29,126 bases of DNA. Source: a virus. Numbering within the stretch: the first letter of the stretch is position 1; the number at the start of each line of letters is the position of its first letter. Under the pieces are notes generated by a model. It was given only the letters and a program-made list of their open reading frames with translations. It was not told where the DNA came from and ran no database searches. The stretch spans positions 1-29,126 of IMG/VR virus record IMGVR_UViG_3300046694_000174; one strand, written 5' to 3'. Below, piece by piece: positions 16,429-22,360 of the stretch. Position numbers and translations under genes: made by a program.

Positions 16429-16444
16429 CTGTCTAAATGAACAG
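16429..16444. promoter_or_regulatory. LexA (SOS) box in the intergenic region of the accessory island
   Basis: CTGTCTAAATGAACAG fits CTGT-N8-ACAG, with flanking A and T extending the symmetry by one base. It lies between the divergent genes at 16317 (minus) and 16503 (plus), 58 bases before the latter's ATG. TAAATG inside the box could be the -10 of a plus-strand promoter, with GTTTCA 16 bases upstream as a weak -35. Confidence 0.62.
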
Positions 16445-16502
16445 TGCCGCCGGACTCCGACCACATGTAGCATTAGGCCATCAATATTCCATGGAGGTCA
16501 AA

Positions 16503-16760
16503 ATGAGCAATTTCAGCGGCGCGTATTACGTAGTGAACGGCGTGGCATTTGCGGTTTTGCTGGTGACGAACTCATCGGTCAGCAGCCAGAAGGCTATAGA
16601 CGAGACGACTGCTTACTTTCGTCAGTTCATCCCTGGTGTTCCTATTGTTCTGTCAATTCAGCTTCAAGACGGAAGGCTAAAGTTTTGGGGCGACCAAAGC
16701 ATAACCAAATACCTAGCTAACTCTGGCGAAGTTCGCTGGTGCAATTGGTCGTTTAAATGA
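16503..16760 (+). CDS. Accessory small protein of unknown function, probably SOS-regulated
   Basis: An 85-residue plus-strand protein. I start it at the ATG at 16503, which has GGAGGTCAAA just before it; the longer frame would begin inside the LexA box. It has a hydrophobic stretch (YYVVNGVAFAVLLVTN, about 9-24) that may be a beta strand pair or a short membrane segment, then a mixed domain ending VRWCNWSFK. It forms a stand-alone unit: LexA box, binding site, gene, perfect terminator. It runs against the late operon, a typical accessory (moron) layout. No family recognised. Confidence 0.72.
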   Translation: MSNFSGAYYVVNGVAFAVLLVTNSSVSSQKAIDETTAYFRQFIPGVPIVLSIQLQDGRLKFWGDQSITKYLANSGEVRWCNWSFK

Positions 16761-16773
16761 TCCGCTGAGCCCG

Positions 16774-16799
16774 AAAGCCCGGTGCGACCGGGCTTTTTT
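16774..16799 (+). terminator. Intrinsic terminator of the 16503 gene
   Basis: The perfect 9-bp stem AAAGCCCGG / CCGGGCTTT with loop TGCGA is followed by T's on the plus strand, 13 bases after the stop codon. Confidence 0.88.
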
Positions 16800-16861
16800 C
16801 CGCCTGTACGAATCTCCAGTAACGCCCGACCATCGGCAAGTAGTAGCCTCCTGCCACACGC

Positions 16862-16907
16862 AAGGATTTCCCAGTCCTAAGCCAAGCCCAAGGACTGGGA
16901 TAGCGCC
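16862..16907. repeat. Hairpin element, copy 1
   Basis: AAGGATTTCCCAGTCCT, a 12-base loop and AGGACTGGGATAGCGCC. The 10-bp arms pair perfectly (16869-16878 with 16891-16900). The same element, with a different loop, is at 18316-18364. No T run follows, so it is not a plain terminator. It lies about 110 bases before the HEPN-like gene. Confidence 0.8.
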
Positions 16908-17015
16908 CAATGGTTGGAGTGTAATTAAGCCTTCCAAAAATCTAAACATAAAAATACCAAACTCGCATACCAGTATTTCACAAGATATCCCCATCTTAAA
17001 AGCCACGAGAAAATC

Positions 17016-17525
17016 ATGCAAAACACACTTGAATCCACTCCATATATATCTCGCTCACAGTCAAGATTAATCCATTGCTACGGATTATTCATGGTAGCTT
17101 GGTCAGCCCTTGAGGCGGTAATTCAAACTGCGATCATGAAAGAGCTGGGCATTACACCTGCTAAAGCCGTAATCATTACGGGAAAACTACAATTCCAACC
17201 TCGTGTTCAACTTTTGATAAACCTTTTAAAACTTAATGAAACCTCAGATAGAGAAACAATAAAACTATTGCAAAAGACCGAAGGCTTTTCTCATCGAAAC
17301 ACTATTGTGCACGGAATCATCATAATCGGTAATCCAGAGAAGCTAACCTTCGTTAAGTACGATGGTGGAGCAAGCGTAAAGCAAGCATTTACGGTCGACT
17401 CTATGGAAAAACACATTTCCGGACTGGCTGAACGAACAGTGAAACTACAAGCACTACTTAATGTAACGGACGAAGAAATGCAGAGAATCTGCGATGCAAC
17501 GTTAGAATTTTCAAACAAACCATAA
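17016..17525 (+). CDS. HEPN-like protein, possible defence RNase
   Basis: A 169-residue plus-strand protein, markedly AT-richer than the phage genes around it, which suggests recent transfer. It is predicted nearly all helical. An early helix LFMVAWSALEAVIQTAI (about 24-40) is followed later by SHRNTIVHG at 92-100, giving R94-N-x-x-x-H99, the R-X4-H motif of HEPN ribonucleases. HEPN proteins often act in phage defence and abortive infection by cutting RNA. No paired nucleotidyltransferase or antitoxin is obvious next door; the nearest small gene is at 17598. No strong ribosome binding site is visible. The HEPN call rests on motif and helix pattern only; a catalytically idle HEPN or an unrelated helical protein remains possible. 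Confidence 0.6.
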   Translation: MQNTLESTPYISRSQSRLIHCYGLFMVAWSALEAVIQTAIMKELGITPAKAVIITGKLQFQPRVQLLINLLKLNETSDRETIKLLQKTEGFSHRNTIVHGIIIIGNPEKLTFVKYDGGASVKQAFTVDSMEKHISGLAERTVKLQALLNVTDEEMQRICDATLEFSNKP

Positions 17526-17556
17526 CTTTGGAAAGAATCTGCTTTGAGCCAAGACG

Positions 17557-17583
17557 CAAAAAGCCCAGCGCGGGGCTGGGCCT
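17557..17583 (-). terminator. Intrinsic terminator downstream of the 17598 gene
   Basis: On the minus strand the stem GCCCAGC-CCCGC-GCTGGGC is followed by five T. It lies between the convergent genes at 17016-17525 (plus) and 17598-17777 (minus), and would also face late transcription. Confidence 0.8.
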
Positions 17584-17597
17584 TAAGTCATATATCT

Positions 17598-17777
17598 TTA
17601 CCGCTTCCGGCGCTCTTCGATCAGCGCATCTGCAATTTCCGCAGCTCTTTGTGTAGCTTTCAATAAGTAGTCACGCGCGTCATGACCCTTCACAGAGTTG
17701 TAAGCCGTGGCAATGGCTGCGGCAGCATATTGGTCCCAAGCCTGCACCTCGGCCTCGTTTTTTACCTTAATAACCAT
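17598..17777 (-). CDS. Small helical protein of unknown function
   Basis: A 59-residue leftward protein. I choose the ATG at 17777 because AAGGAAG lies five bases upstream; a start 12 codons earlier lacks such a site. Composition is A, E, K and R-rich with a long helix (QYAAAAIATAYNSVKGHDARDYLLKATQRAAEIADAL). There is no membrane segment. It converges on the HEPN-like gene and has its own terminator. It could be a partner or antidote of that protein, but this is only a guess from position. Confidence 0.6.
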   Translation of the reverse strand: MVIKVKNEAEVQAWDQYAAAAIATAYNSVKGHDARDYLLKATQRAAEIADALIEERRKR

Positions 17778-17963
17778 TACTTCTTCCTTGTTTGGCATTG
17801 AGCAATGGCTCAATCGCCGAGACGAATCTAGCGCCTCATGTGCTGCCTATCAACTTCGACTAAAGTCGACCCTGTCCACCTATCCAGCGTGGATGGAAAG
17901 CCAGTGGCAACCGGGGCGTCATCAGTAGTAGCTTTTGGCCCACAACCCAGAAGGAACTGAGCA

Positions 17964-18167
17964 ATGGCCAAGCAACCCACCAACAGCGGCAAGGAATGGA
18001 CGGCGGCAGAGATCACCCAACTCCGTACCCTTGCTGCTGGTAACACCCCTACGCGCGTGATCGGCCTCAAGCTTGGCCGCTCCGAGGCGTCCATCTACAG
18101 CAAGGCCGCCGAGCTGGGCATCAGCCTGAAGCCGACGAATCAGTCACCTTACAATCGCAAGCCTTGA
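17964..18167 (+). CDS. Small SANT/Myb-like helix-turn-helix DNA-binding protein
   Basis: A 67-residue plus-strand protein with AAGGA eight bases before its ATG. The core EWTAAEITQLRTLAAGNTPTRVIGLKLGRSEASIYSKAAELGISL forms three helices, with the third the likely DNA-recognition helix; the end is KPTNQSPYNR. This small family is common in proteobacterial genomes. It is probably a regulator in the cytoplasm. Its 3' end overlaps the convergent small gene at 18121-18291 by 47 bases. A short palindrome, TCGACTAAAGTCGA, lies about 95 bases upstream (17856-17869). Confidence 0.78.
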   Translation: MAKQPTNSGKEWTAAEITQLRTLAAGNTPTRVIGLKLGRSEASIYSKAAELGISLKPTNQSPYNRKP

Positions 18168-18291
18168 GGACTGCCGTGGCGCGCTCGTAGGAAGCTCTCA
18201 GCTCATCACTCCAGCTGTGCTCGTGATCAGCCAACGCCAACGCGAGGGCATCCAGCGTGCGCGCAATATCGCTACGTTCGATTTGAGTCAT
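18121..18291 (-). CDS. Small helical protein of unknown function
   Basis: A possible 56-residue leftward gene starting at the ATG at 18291 (MTQIERSDIARTLDALALALADHEH...). The helical, charged composition and tidy heptads look like a real protein, and I recall similar small proteins in Pseudomonas. The frame runs on to 18411, but that longer version crosses the hairpin repeat at 18316-18364. No convincing ribosome binding site. Its 3' end overlaps the HTH gene on the other strand. Moderate to low confidence. Confidence 0.45.
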   Translation of the reverse strand: MTQIERSDIARTLDALALALADHEHSWSDELRASYERATAVLKACDCKVTDSSASG

Positions 18292-18315
18292 TTCGAAATA
18301 CTCGAATGAGTGAAA

Positions 18316-18364
18316 AAGGATTTCCCAGTCCTTCGCCTGCAATCCCAAGGACTGGGATAGCGCC
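18316..18364. repeat. Hairpin element, copy 2
   Basis: AAGGATTTCCCAGTCCTT, a 13-base loop and AAGGACTGGGATAGCGCC. The 11-bp arms pair perfectly (18323-18333 with 18347-18357). The outer parts are identical to the copy at 16862-16907 while the loops differ. It lies 32 bases before the GTG start of the gene at 18397. Confidence 0.8.
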
Positions 18365-18396
18365 AATATCGGCGCGTTTATGACCTGGAGGTCAAT

Positions 18397-18651
18397 GTGA
18401 ACAAAGGACAAACCATCTTCCCCTACATCATCGTCACATCGAAAGAAGACTACATCCCTGTAGCGGAGAAATTCGCCTACAAAGGTGTTGAAGTCGGGTG
18501 CGGTGTCATCACCTTTTTGTCAGAGTCTGATTTTGGGACAATCTACGATGCGCTAAAAAGCGTTGGTTCAGGGTATGCGCTGATCTTGGCTGATGATCTG
18601 AACTACTTCGGCGACGGCAATTTCGATAGGGCCTTCCATCACATCAACTGA
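18397..18651 (+). CDS. Accessory small protein of unknown function
   Basis: An 84-residue plus-strand protein starting with GTG behind the strong site CTGGAGGTCAAT. It is a compact mixed alpha/beta protein (FPYIIVTSKEDYIPVAEKF, then GCGVITFLSESDFGTIYDAL, GYALILADDLNYFGDG) without a membrane segment. The leader GGAGGTCAA is the same as that of the gene at 16503. The hairpin repeat copy 2 lies directly upstream. Its end overlaps the convergent gene at 18644-18850 by eight bases. No family recognised. Confidence 0.68.
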   Translation: MNKGQTIFPYIIVTSKEDYIPVAEKFAYKGVEVGCGVITFLSESDFGTIYDALKSVGSGYALILADDLNYFGDGNFDRAFHHIN

Positions 18652-18850
18652 TCTTCGTTGTGCTTCCGGTAAAGAGAAGCTTGCCACCGACAACTTCGAT
18701 TTTACCGCCCTCGGAAAGATTGTACGGGCCGCTGAGCAAGTACTCGGCGCGCCCGTCCTGAACATCAACTTCGACTGGCTCCCGATTTGGCTTGTTACCC
18801 AGCATCGAGCGCCAAGCGATTACCGGGCCGAACTGATCGATCTTTTGCAT
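18644..18850 (-). CDS. Small beta-rich protein of unknown function, late-operon strand
   Basis: A 68-residue leftward protein. The ATG at 18850 is chosen for AGGAG shortly upstream; the longer frame to 18868 has no such site. It is rich in V, G, E and L with several short strands (PVEVDVQDGRAEYLLSGPYNL, GKIEVVGGKLLFTGST). It follows the G-T chaperone by 59 bases on the same strand, so it may belong to the late operon rather than to the accessory island. It might be a small virion or regulatory protein; nothing in it fixes the role. Confidence 0.62.
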   Translation of the reverse strand: MQKIDQFGPVIAWRSMLGNKPNREPVEVDVQDGRAEYLLSGPYNLSEGGKIEVVGGKLLFTGSTTKIS

Positions 18851-18909
18851 ACCCACTCCTGCGGCCATGCCGCGTCATGTTGGTTGTTTTGCGTCTTTGT
18901 GCCTGAGGA

Positions 18910-19248
18910 TCAGGCGCCTCTCGCACTCTCCCGCTGTTCCGCCATCACCTGCAGGGCTTCAGCCTCCATACGGCGGAAGTCGCTGAAAATGGTTTGTCGC
19001 TGGCTGATCGGTACCCCACACATCCGAATAACCCCGGAGAGAACGCTGTAGTCCATGCCTGTTGCGCCGCACGCACCTGTGCGCCACTGGGTGCTCATGG
19101 CCTCGAAGACTTTGAAGGCGTCCCAGTTGTCGGGCCAGATACCAACTTCCTTGTCGGGAATGTCCTGGCGAGACAAGCCGAAGGCCATCAGGTCTGAATC
19201 TGATGGCCCTGGCTCATACAGCGCGCGGGAGGCGCTTAGGAGTTTCCC
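18910..19248 (-). CDS. T: Tail assembly chaperone T part of the G-T frameshift product (DUF1799-like)
   Basis: This frame has no convincing start of its own. It is open from the slippery site at 19248 to the stop at 18910 and gives about 112 residues joined to G: LLSASRALYEPGPSD, then MAFGLSRQDIPDKEVGIWPDNW, FKVFEAMSTQWRTG...GMDYSVL, the DUF1799 pattern. A -1 shift at GGGAAAC would fuse it to nearly all of G, as in lambda G-T. G and G-T together coat the tape measure while the tail tube polymerises around it. The internal ATG at 19188 lacks a good binding site, so frameshift expression is favoured. Confidence 0.85.
   Translation of the reverse strand, partial: GKLLSASRALYEPGPSDSDLMAFGLSRQDIPDKEVGIWPDNWDAFKVFEAMSTQWRTGACGATGMDYSVLSGVIRMCGVPISQRQTIFSDFRRMEAEALQVMAEQRESARGA
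19220..19248 (-). promoter_or_regulatory. Programmed -1 ribosomal frameshift site (GGGAAAC plus hairpin)
   Basis: On the minus strand, codons ..CTG GGA AAC TCC TAA contain the heptamer G-GGA-AAC in the right frame for a -1 slip (19248-19242), three codons before the G stop codon. A 5-base spacer leads to a short GC hairpin, AGCGC-CTCCCGC-GCGCT (19236-19220), which could pause the ribosome. The -1 frame is then open through the T part. Lambda uses GGGAAAG at the same point. Confidence 0.85.
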
Positions 19249-19616
19249 AGGCGGGCCTCGCTGAAGGCTTCGGCGTACGCATTCAGCACTGCCTTCGGCG
19301 CCGAGTTGATCGAATTGACGAGAATGCGCACGTTTTCAGGCGTGAATTCCTCTTCGATATCCCAGCCCACCACCACATCCAGCAACTGCTCTACTTGAAG
19401 GGCGATCTGGGCGGCGGTGAAAGCTTTGAGGTCCATGTCGCCGACCAGCTTACTCAGCTCGTCGTGCCGCTCGTTCCAGCCGGTGTACAGCTCAGCCAGC
19501 GCGGTTCGGTCCAGGTACTTGAATTCAAACTCAACCTTTTCGGCGTTGTAACCAGCCCGCTGGATCATCACCGGCGCCTTGAAGGTCGGCTTCTGGATCA
19601 ATTTGAACTTGGCCAT
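19236..19616 (-). CDS. G: Tail assembly chaperone G
   Basis: A 126-residue protein beginning two to three bases after the tail-tube stop. The start MAKFKLIQKPTFKAPVMIQ and the helical middle (RTALAELYTGWNERHDELSKLVGDMD) match phage tail assembly chaperones of the TAC type. It ends EARLGNS next to the slippery site that also makes the longer G-T product. It acts on the tape measure in the cytoplasm and is not in the virion. Size and position match lambda gpG. Confidence 0.88.
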   Translation of the reverse strand: MAKFKLIQKPTFKAPVMIQRAGYNAEKVEFEFKYLDRTALAELYTGWNERHDELSKLVGDMDLKAFTAAQIALQVEQLLDVVVGWDIEEEFTPENVRILVNSINSAPKAVLNAYAEAFSEARLGNS

Positions 19617-19619
19617 GGA

Positions 19620-20267
19620 TTACACCGTGGCCGCGTAACGGGTTGGACGGCCGGTCAGGGCCAGGCTGATAACACGGGTCATCAGGTTGTTACGGGACAT
19701 GGTCGGGGTCGACGTGATGGACACGTAGCCGTTGTAGATAATACTGCTACCGCCTGGCAGGTTCAGGCGAAGCAACCGAGCCTGCTTATCATCGTCCGCC
19801 GCCTCACAGACGGCCACATATGGCTTGGACGGATCGTCGGCGACGGTGAAGGTCAGCGTGATCGGGTTCTTTGTAGTCGGCATCTGGCGATCATCATCGT
19901 CAGCCAGAAAGCCGAAGGTCAGGAACTGCTGATCACCACCACTGGAATTCATCTCAGTAATCTGCGAGATCTCGGTAAAGGCCGTCACCTCGCGAACGGA
20001 ACCAATCCCCGACCCCGCGGGATACTGTTGAATGCTGGTCGTATTGACGCTCTCCAGCGCGAACGTGCCGCTGGCGATCTCCCCAACTCGAACGCCGCGA
20101 CCATCCAGGCGTGTCCAGCCAGAATTTACGGCAATGATGTCGCCCTCGGCCAGGCCGTGCGCCGCAGCCGTCGCGACGGCTGGATTGGCGTTTGTCAGGG
20201 CGGTGAATGGGATCGGCGTGCCGTAGATGGACGCGATCTCAAGGGTGGCGCCGTTGGGCATTTGCAT
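19620..20267 (-). CDS. V: Major tail (tube) protein
   Basis: A 215-residue protein with AGAGGAAACACCC before its ATG. It starts MQMPNGATLEIASIYGTPIPF; a repeat-like DNANP/GLAEGDII region follows (ANPAVATAAAHGLAEGDII), then beta-rich sequence typical of siphophage tail tube proteins, with SSIIYNGYVSITSTPTMSRNN near the end. It would stack as hexamers to form the tube. The terminator hairpin at 20295-20316 lies upstream, so it may be made at a different level from the genes before it. Confidence 0.87.
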   Translation of the reverse strand: MQMPNGATLEIASIYGTPIPFTALTNANPAVATAAAHGLAEGDIIAVNSGWTRLDGRGVRVGEIASGTFALESVNTTSIQQYPAGSGIGSVREVTAFTEISQITEMNSSGGDQQFLTFGFLADDDDRQMPTTKNPITLTFTVADDPSKPYVAVCEAADDDKQARLLRLNLPGGSSIIYNGYVSITSTPTMSRNNLMTRVISLALTGRPTRYAATV

Positions 20268-20291
20268 GGGTGTTTCCTCTTTTCATAAATG

Positions 20292-20318
20292 ACAAAACCC
20301 GCGCAGAGGCGGGTTTCG
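20292..20318 (-). terminator. Intrinsic terminator between tail terminator and tail tube genes
   Basis: The perfect 8-bp stem AAACCCGC / GCGGGTTT with loop CTCTGC is followed on the minus strand by TG. The T run is short (the T's are part of the stem arm), so the terminator is weaker than the others in the window. Confidence 0.6.
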
Positions 20319-20339
20319 GGGTTTGCCCAACGGGCTTAT

Positions 20340-20759
20340 TCAGGTGGCGATGTCTGCTCGGTATTCGAACGACACCGGCACGGTAAATGTGGGTGCATCG
20401 GGGATGCCAGGGCCAGGATCAACTGGCGACATCGTAACGACGGTGACGCCCGCCTTCGTGTCTCTCGCATACAGCGGAAAGAGCGCGGTCAGCTCAGCTA
20501 CCAGCGGGTTCGTCTTTGTCTTCCCGGTATTCGCCGGAGCCACAATGCTGACCTGGTAGACGCCGATGAACGCGCGGTGGTCGCCAGCGAGCGTGCTGCT
20601 GGCGGTATCGCCTGGGAGCATGAACGCCCGCAGATAGGTCTCGCCGTCCGCCGGATCATATTGGACATTCTCGAACACCACCTTGACCGGCTCCGTCCGC
20701 GACCTGCTCCAGGCAATCAGCTTGGCTTCGTAAATTGAAGCAATGATGGCGTGGCTCAT
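20340..20759 (-). CDS. U: Tail terminator protein (DUF4128-like)
   Basis: A 139-residue protein whose ATG overlaps the stop of the gene before it (ATGA), with AGGAAC upstream. It matches the DUF4128 / phage tail terminator pattern: MSHAIIASIYEAKLIAWS, then VVFENVQYDPADGETYLRAFMLP and FIGVYQVSIVAPA. In lambda gpU caps the tube at the right length and joins it to the head. Its place just before the tail tube gene fits. Confidence 0.85.
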   Translation of the reverse strand: MSHAIIASIYEAKLIAWSRSRTEPVKVVFENVQYDPADGETYLRAFMLPGDTASSTLAGDHRAFIGVYQVSIVAPANTGKTKTNPLVAELTALFPLYARDTKAGVTVVTMSPVDPGPGIPDAPTFTVPVSFEYRADIAT

Positions 20760-21412
20760 ACCTGGTTGTTCCTTGTGGCTTCGTCTACGATCTGCTGGAA
20801 CCGGGCCAGGGTGATCCGGACCATGCCGCCGGGTGCCTGGGTCGAATGCCCATACTCCAGCGGGATGCCGTACGGGAGGTTGTTGACGATGTAGGCTGTC
20901 TCGCCGGCCGTAAGCGCCTGGACCTGTAGTCGCAGCTTGGCCAGCGTCACACCACCAGCCGGGTCGACCTGGTCAAGCGTGCCCTCCGCCGGCGTGCCGA
21001 TGGAGAACTGCCAATTCCCCCGAAACCGGCCGCCAACGTAGTCCTTGCCTGCCACCAAACCGTTCACGTTGAAGTTCTGGTCGCGCTCGGTCTTGGTCAG
21101 GGGTTTGGCGTACTTCACCCCGCGCCGCAGCTTGCCAGCCTTGGTGAAGTTCGATTCGTTGAGGTTGATGATCGTGTTGCGCACTGCAACCTTGAAGTCG
21201 TAGTCATCGGCCGCCCGCTTGTTCGCCTGTCGGTGAACGACGTTTGCAGCCCAGATCTCCGGGTTACCCACGGGAGACATCCGGATCACGCTGCTGCCGA
21301 TCTCGATAACGATCTCTCGGATGGTTGCGTCGATACCAGCCTGGGCCCGCTCAGCGAAGTCGCGAATGTTTTCGGCAAAGCTGCCGTTCATGCTCGCGTA
21401 TTTGCTCGTCAC
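20756..21412 (-). CDS. Tail completion protein (HK97 gp10-like)
   Basis: A 218-residue protein. The GTG at 21412 overlaps the stop of the previous gene (GTGA), which supports this start; an ATG lies seven codons later. The early helix FAENIRDFAERAQAGIDATIREIVIEIGSSVIRMSPVG is the typical gp10-family start, and the end (YIVNNLPYGIPLEYGHSTQAPGGMVRITLARF) carries the conserved N-x-x-x-Y-x-x-x-x-E-Y-G-x-S motif. It works at the head-tail junction. Confidence 0.87.
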   Translation of the reverse strand: MTSKYASMNGSFAENIRDFAERAQAGIDATIREIVIEIGSSVIRMSPVGNPEIWAANVVHRQANKRAADDYDFKVAVRNTIINLNESNFTKAGKLRRGVKYAKPLTKTERDQNFNVNGLVAGKDYVGGRFRGNWQFSIGTPAEGTLDQVDPAGGVTLAKLRLQVQALTAGETAYIVNNLPYGIPLEYGHSTQAPGGMVRITLARFQQIVDEATRNNQV

Positions 21413-21780
21413 GACCGCACCTGCAATTCATACAAGATCGGCGTGCCGGCGGGATTCACCTCTTTCAGCGGTGGGACGATTGACCAGGTGCGGCCCTGGG
21501 CAACCACTTTGTCGAGCAGACCCGGAACCCAGGCCAAACCCTGAGCGGCGATCTTGAGCTTCTTGTCGCCCTGCCGGATGAGGCTGTTGTTCTGGAATTC
21601 GATGCCGGTGAAGTCGAGCAGGATGCCCTGGGCGGTATGCTCGACGCTCGCGCCTGGCGACTCGCCGCCAGTCTCTGGGTCGTACTCGCCCGGCTCCGTC
21701 TTGCTGATGGTCACAGGCTGGCCGAACTCTGTGATCATCTCCAGAGCCATCACGGCCATTTCGTCGTAGAAGGTGGCCAT
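21409..21780 (-). CDS. Head-tail connector / stopper-type protein
   Basis: A 123-residue protein with CGGAGAACACC before its ATG. It is a small beta-rich protein (QPVTISKTEPGEYDPETGG..., RTWSIVPPLKEVNPAGTPILYELQVRS). Such proteins lie between the adaptor and tail completion genes in many siphophages and plug or extend the portal. The role comes from position, size and the strand pattern, not from a catalytic motif. Confidence 0.72.
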   Translation of the reverse strand: MATFYDEMAVMALEMITEFGQPVTISKTEPGEYDPETGGESPGASVEHTAQGILLDFTGIEFQNNSLIRQGDKKLKIAAQGLAWVPGLLDKVVAQGRTWSIVPPLKEVNPAGTPILYELQVRS

Positions 21781-21797
21781 GGTGTTCTCCGTTGCAG

Positions 21798-22301
21798 CTA
21801 TGCGCGGATCGCGAACAACCCGCGCTTTTGTAGATAGTCGGCAAACTGCGTAGCGCTCGGCCGATCCGGCGCCGCCGGCAGCAGTCGGCCACTGGTGTTG
21901 GAAATCGTGGCGTACTCGCGTGTTACCGCGCCTTCGACACGCTCCAGCGTTACAGCACCTTTGCGCTTGTCGACTGGGTCGATGTCGTCCTGATGGATCT
22001 CGGCGGCCAGGGCCATCTGGCCGTACTGGATCCGCGCCGGCAGGTAGTTGTCTGGCTTGATCTGGCAGTCCAGCTCAACACCCCGGCGCGGCCAGGCCAG
22101 TGCCTGCTCGCTGCTCATTTTGCGGCCTTTCCAGGTCTTGCCATCCATCGCCAAGGCGGCCCGGCGCAGCAACGCTTCCTGCTCGGGAACGCCTGCGGGG
22201 ATGACCGTGCCGAATTTCACGGCATAGAAGGCCAAGTCCTCGGCGCTCGCGTAGCTTTCGGCGTCAGGCTTGCCGGTGCCGTCCTCGATAATGAGTGTCA
22301 T
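21798..22301 (-). CDS. Head-tail adaptor, DnaT-like family
   Basis: A 167-residue protein of the family databases call DnaT-like ssDNA-binding: MTLIIEDGTGKPDAESYASAEDLAFYAVKFG, ALLRRAALAMDG, ALAWPRRGVELD, and LPARIQYGQMALAAEI. Despite the name, in phages this family sits at the head-tail adaptor position (helical, like HK97 gp6), and I favour that role here. Only a weak GCGAG precedes the ATG. The next gene begins 18 bases downstream. Confidence 0.82.
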   Translation of the reverse strand: MTLIIEDGTGKPDAESYASAEDLAFYAVKFGTVIPAGVPEQEALLRRAALAMDGKTWKGRKMSSEQALAWPRRGVELDCQIKPDNYLPARIQYGQMALAAEIHQDDIDPVDKRKGAVTLERVEGAVTREYATISNTSGRLLPAAPDRPSATQFADYLQKRGLFAIRA

Positions 22302-22360
22302 GCGTCAACTCGCTGGAATGGTTTGAAGATTGGACGCCGGGTCACCGGCAGCCAGCATTA

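Noticed and set aside
17856-17869. Palindrome TCGACTAAAGTCGA as an operator
   Set aside because: Short, single copy, no clear promoter beside it; mentioned only as context of the HTH gene.
19203-20288. 361-residue rightward frame
   Set aside because: Antisense to the tail tube and chaperone genes, which are well supported; rich in R, G and H as usual for antisense frames.
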